A stretch of DNA of 22,599 nucleotides from an uncultured Microbacteriaceae bacterium (GTDB taxonomy: Bacteria > Actinomycetota > Actinomycetes > Actinomycetales > Microbacteriaceae). The number at the start of each line of letters is the position of its first letter. Position 1 is the stretch's first letter. Position numbers and translations under genes: made by a program. Shown piece after piece: positions 22,561-22,599 of the stretch. The notes under the pieces are model-generated. The model made no database searches and had not been told where the DNA came from. It saw nothing but the letters and a program-made list of their open reading frames with translations. The stretch is from NCBI GenBank assembly GCA_943914115.1, contig CALUAU010000014.1, positions 1-22,599 of the forward strand, read 5' to 3'.

Positions 22561-22599
22561 AGCCGCGCCAGTGGCACCAACCGGCAATGCAGCGGGCAC

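Noticed and set aside
22558..22599. A possible gene tail on the minus strand (VPAALPVGATGAA then TAG) just upstream of panB.
   Set aside because: Only 13 codons are visible and no family can be recognised; the stop also forms part of the putative panB -10, so chance is the simpler reading.
1..22599. Search for mobile elements, CRISPR repeats, toxin-antitoxin pairs, restriction or phage-defence genes, tRNAs and riboswitches.
   Set aside because: None seen. Nearly all coding space is taken by core housekeeping genes, and no gap longer than 135 bases lacks an assigned gene.

Overview
The window reads as a stretch of conserved core chromosome from an actinobacterium, most likely Micrococcales and probably a Microbacteriaceae-like lineage. 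This rests on gene order and family variants, not on a database search. The markers are a distal division cluster (ftsZ tail, yggS, sepF, yggT, divIVA) running into lspA, rluD, dnaE, hisD and nrdR; a DUF3043 membrane protein; an actinobacterial four-helix cytochrome oxidase subunit IV; a ROK-type polyphosphate glucokinase; and a small SPOR-like protein beside map. Base composition is GC-rich throughout and no segment looks foreign. I see no insertion sequence, phage gene, CRISPR array, tRNA or rRNA.

Layout. Positions 1-4005 (+) hold the last residues of FtsZ and then yggS, sepF, yggT, divIVA, lspA and rluD, which serve division, polar growth, lipoprotein maturation and ribosome modification. 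Positions 4120-10568 (+) hold dnaE, hisD, nrdR and pyrD, covering replication, histidine synthesis, ribonucleotide reductase control and pyrimidine synthesis. A DUF3043 gene (-) meets pyrD tail to tail and diverges from an M20 dipeptidase (+). Positions 12803-16407 (+) hold an ErpA-type Fe-S carrier followed by ctaC-ctaD-ctaF, which make subunits II, I and IV of the aa3 cytochrome oxidase. A strong bidirectional hairpin terminator separates them from apt (-). A PH-domain membrane protein (-) diverges from nif3 and a coiled-coil 'zinc-ribbon' protein (+). rnpB, the RNase P RNA, follows at about 19335-19694. Then come ppgK and map (-), a 70-residue SPOR-like protein (+) and panB (-).

One regulatory theme stands out. 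Five genes (M20 dipeptidase, apt, nif3, map, panB) have a TANNNT -10 hexamer placed exactly six bases before the ATG and lack a usable Shine-Dalgarno, the arrangement expected for leaderless mRNAs. The PH-domain gene and hisD are near variants (seven and nine bases). By contrast sepF, dnaE, erpA, pyrD and ctaC have clear ribosome-binding sites.

I found no convincing undescribed multi-gene system. The items most worth a second look are the leaderless-promoter set, the zinc-ribbon protein that has lost three of its four expected cysteines, the strong hairpin between sepF and yggT, and the very tight convergent ends of rnpB/ppgK and of the SPOR-like gene/panB.
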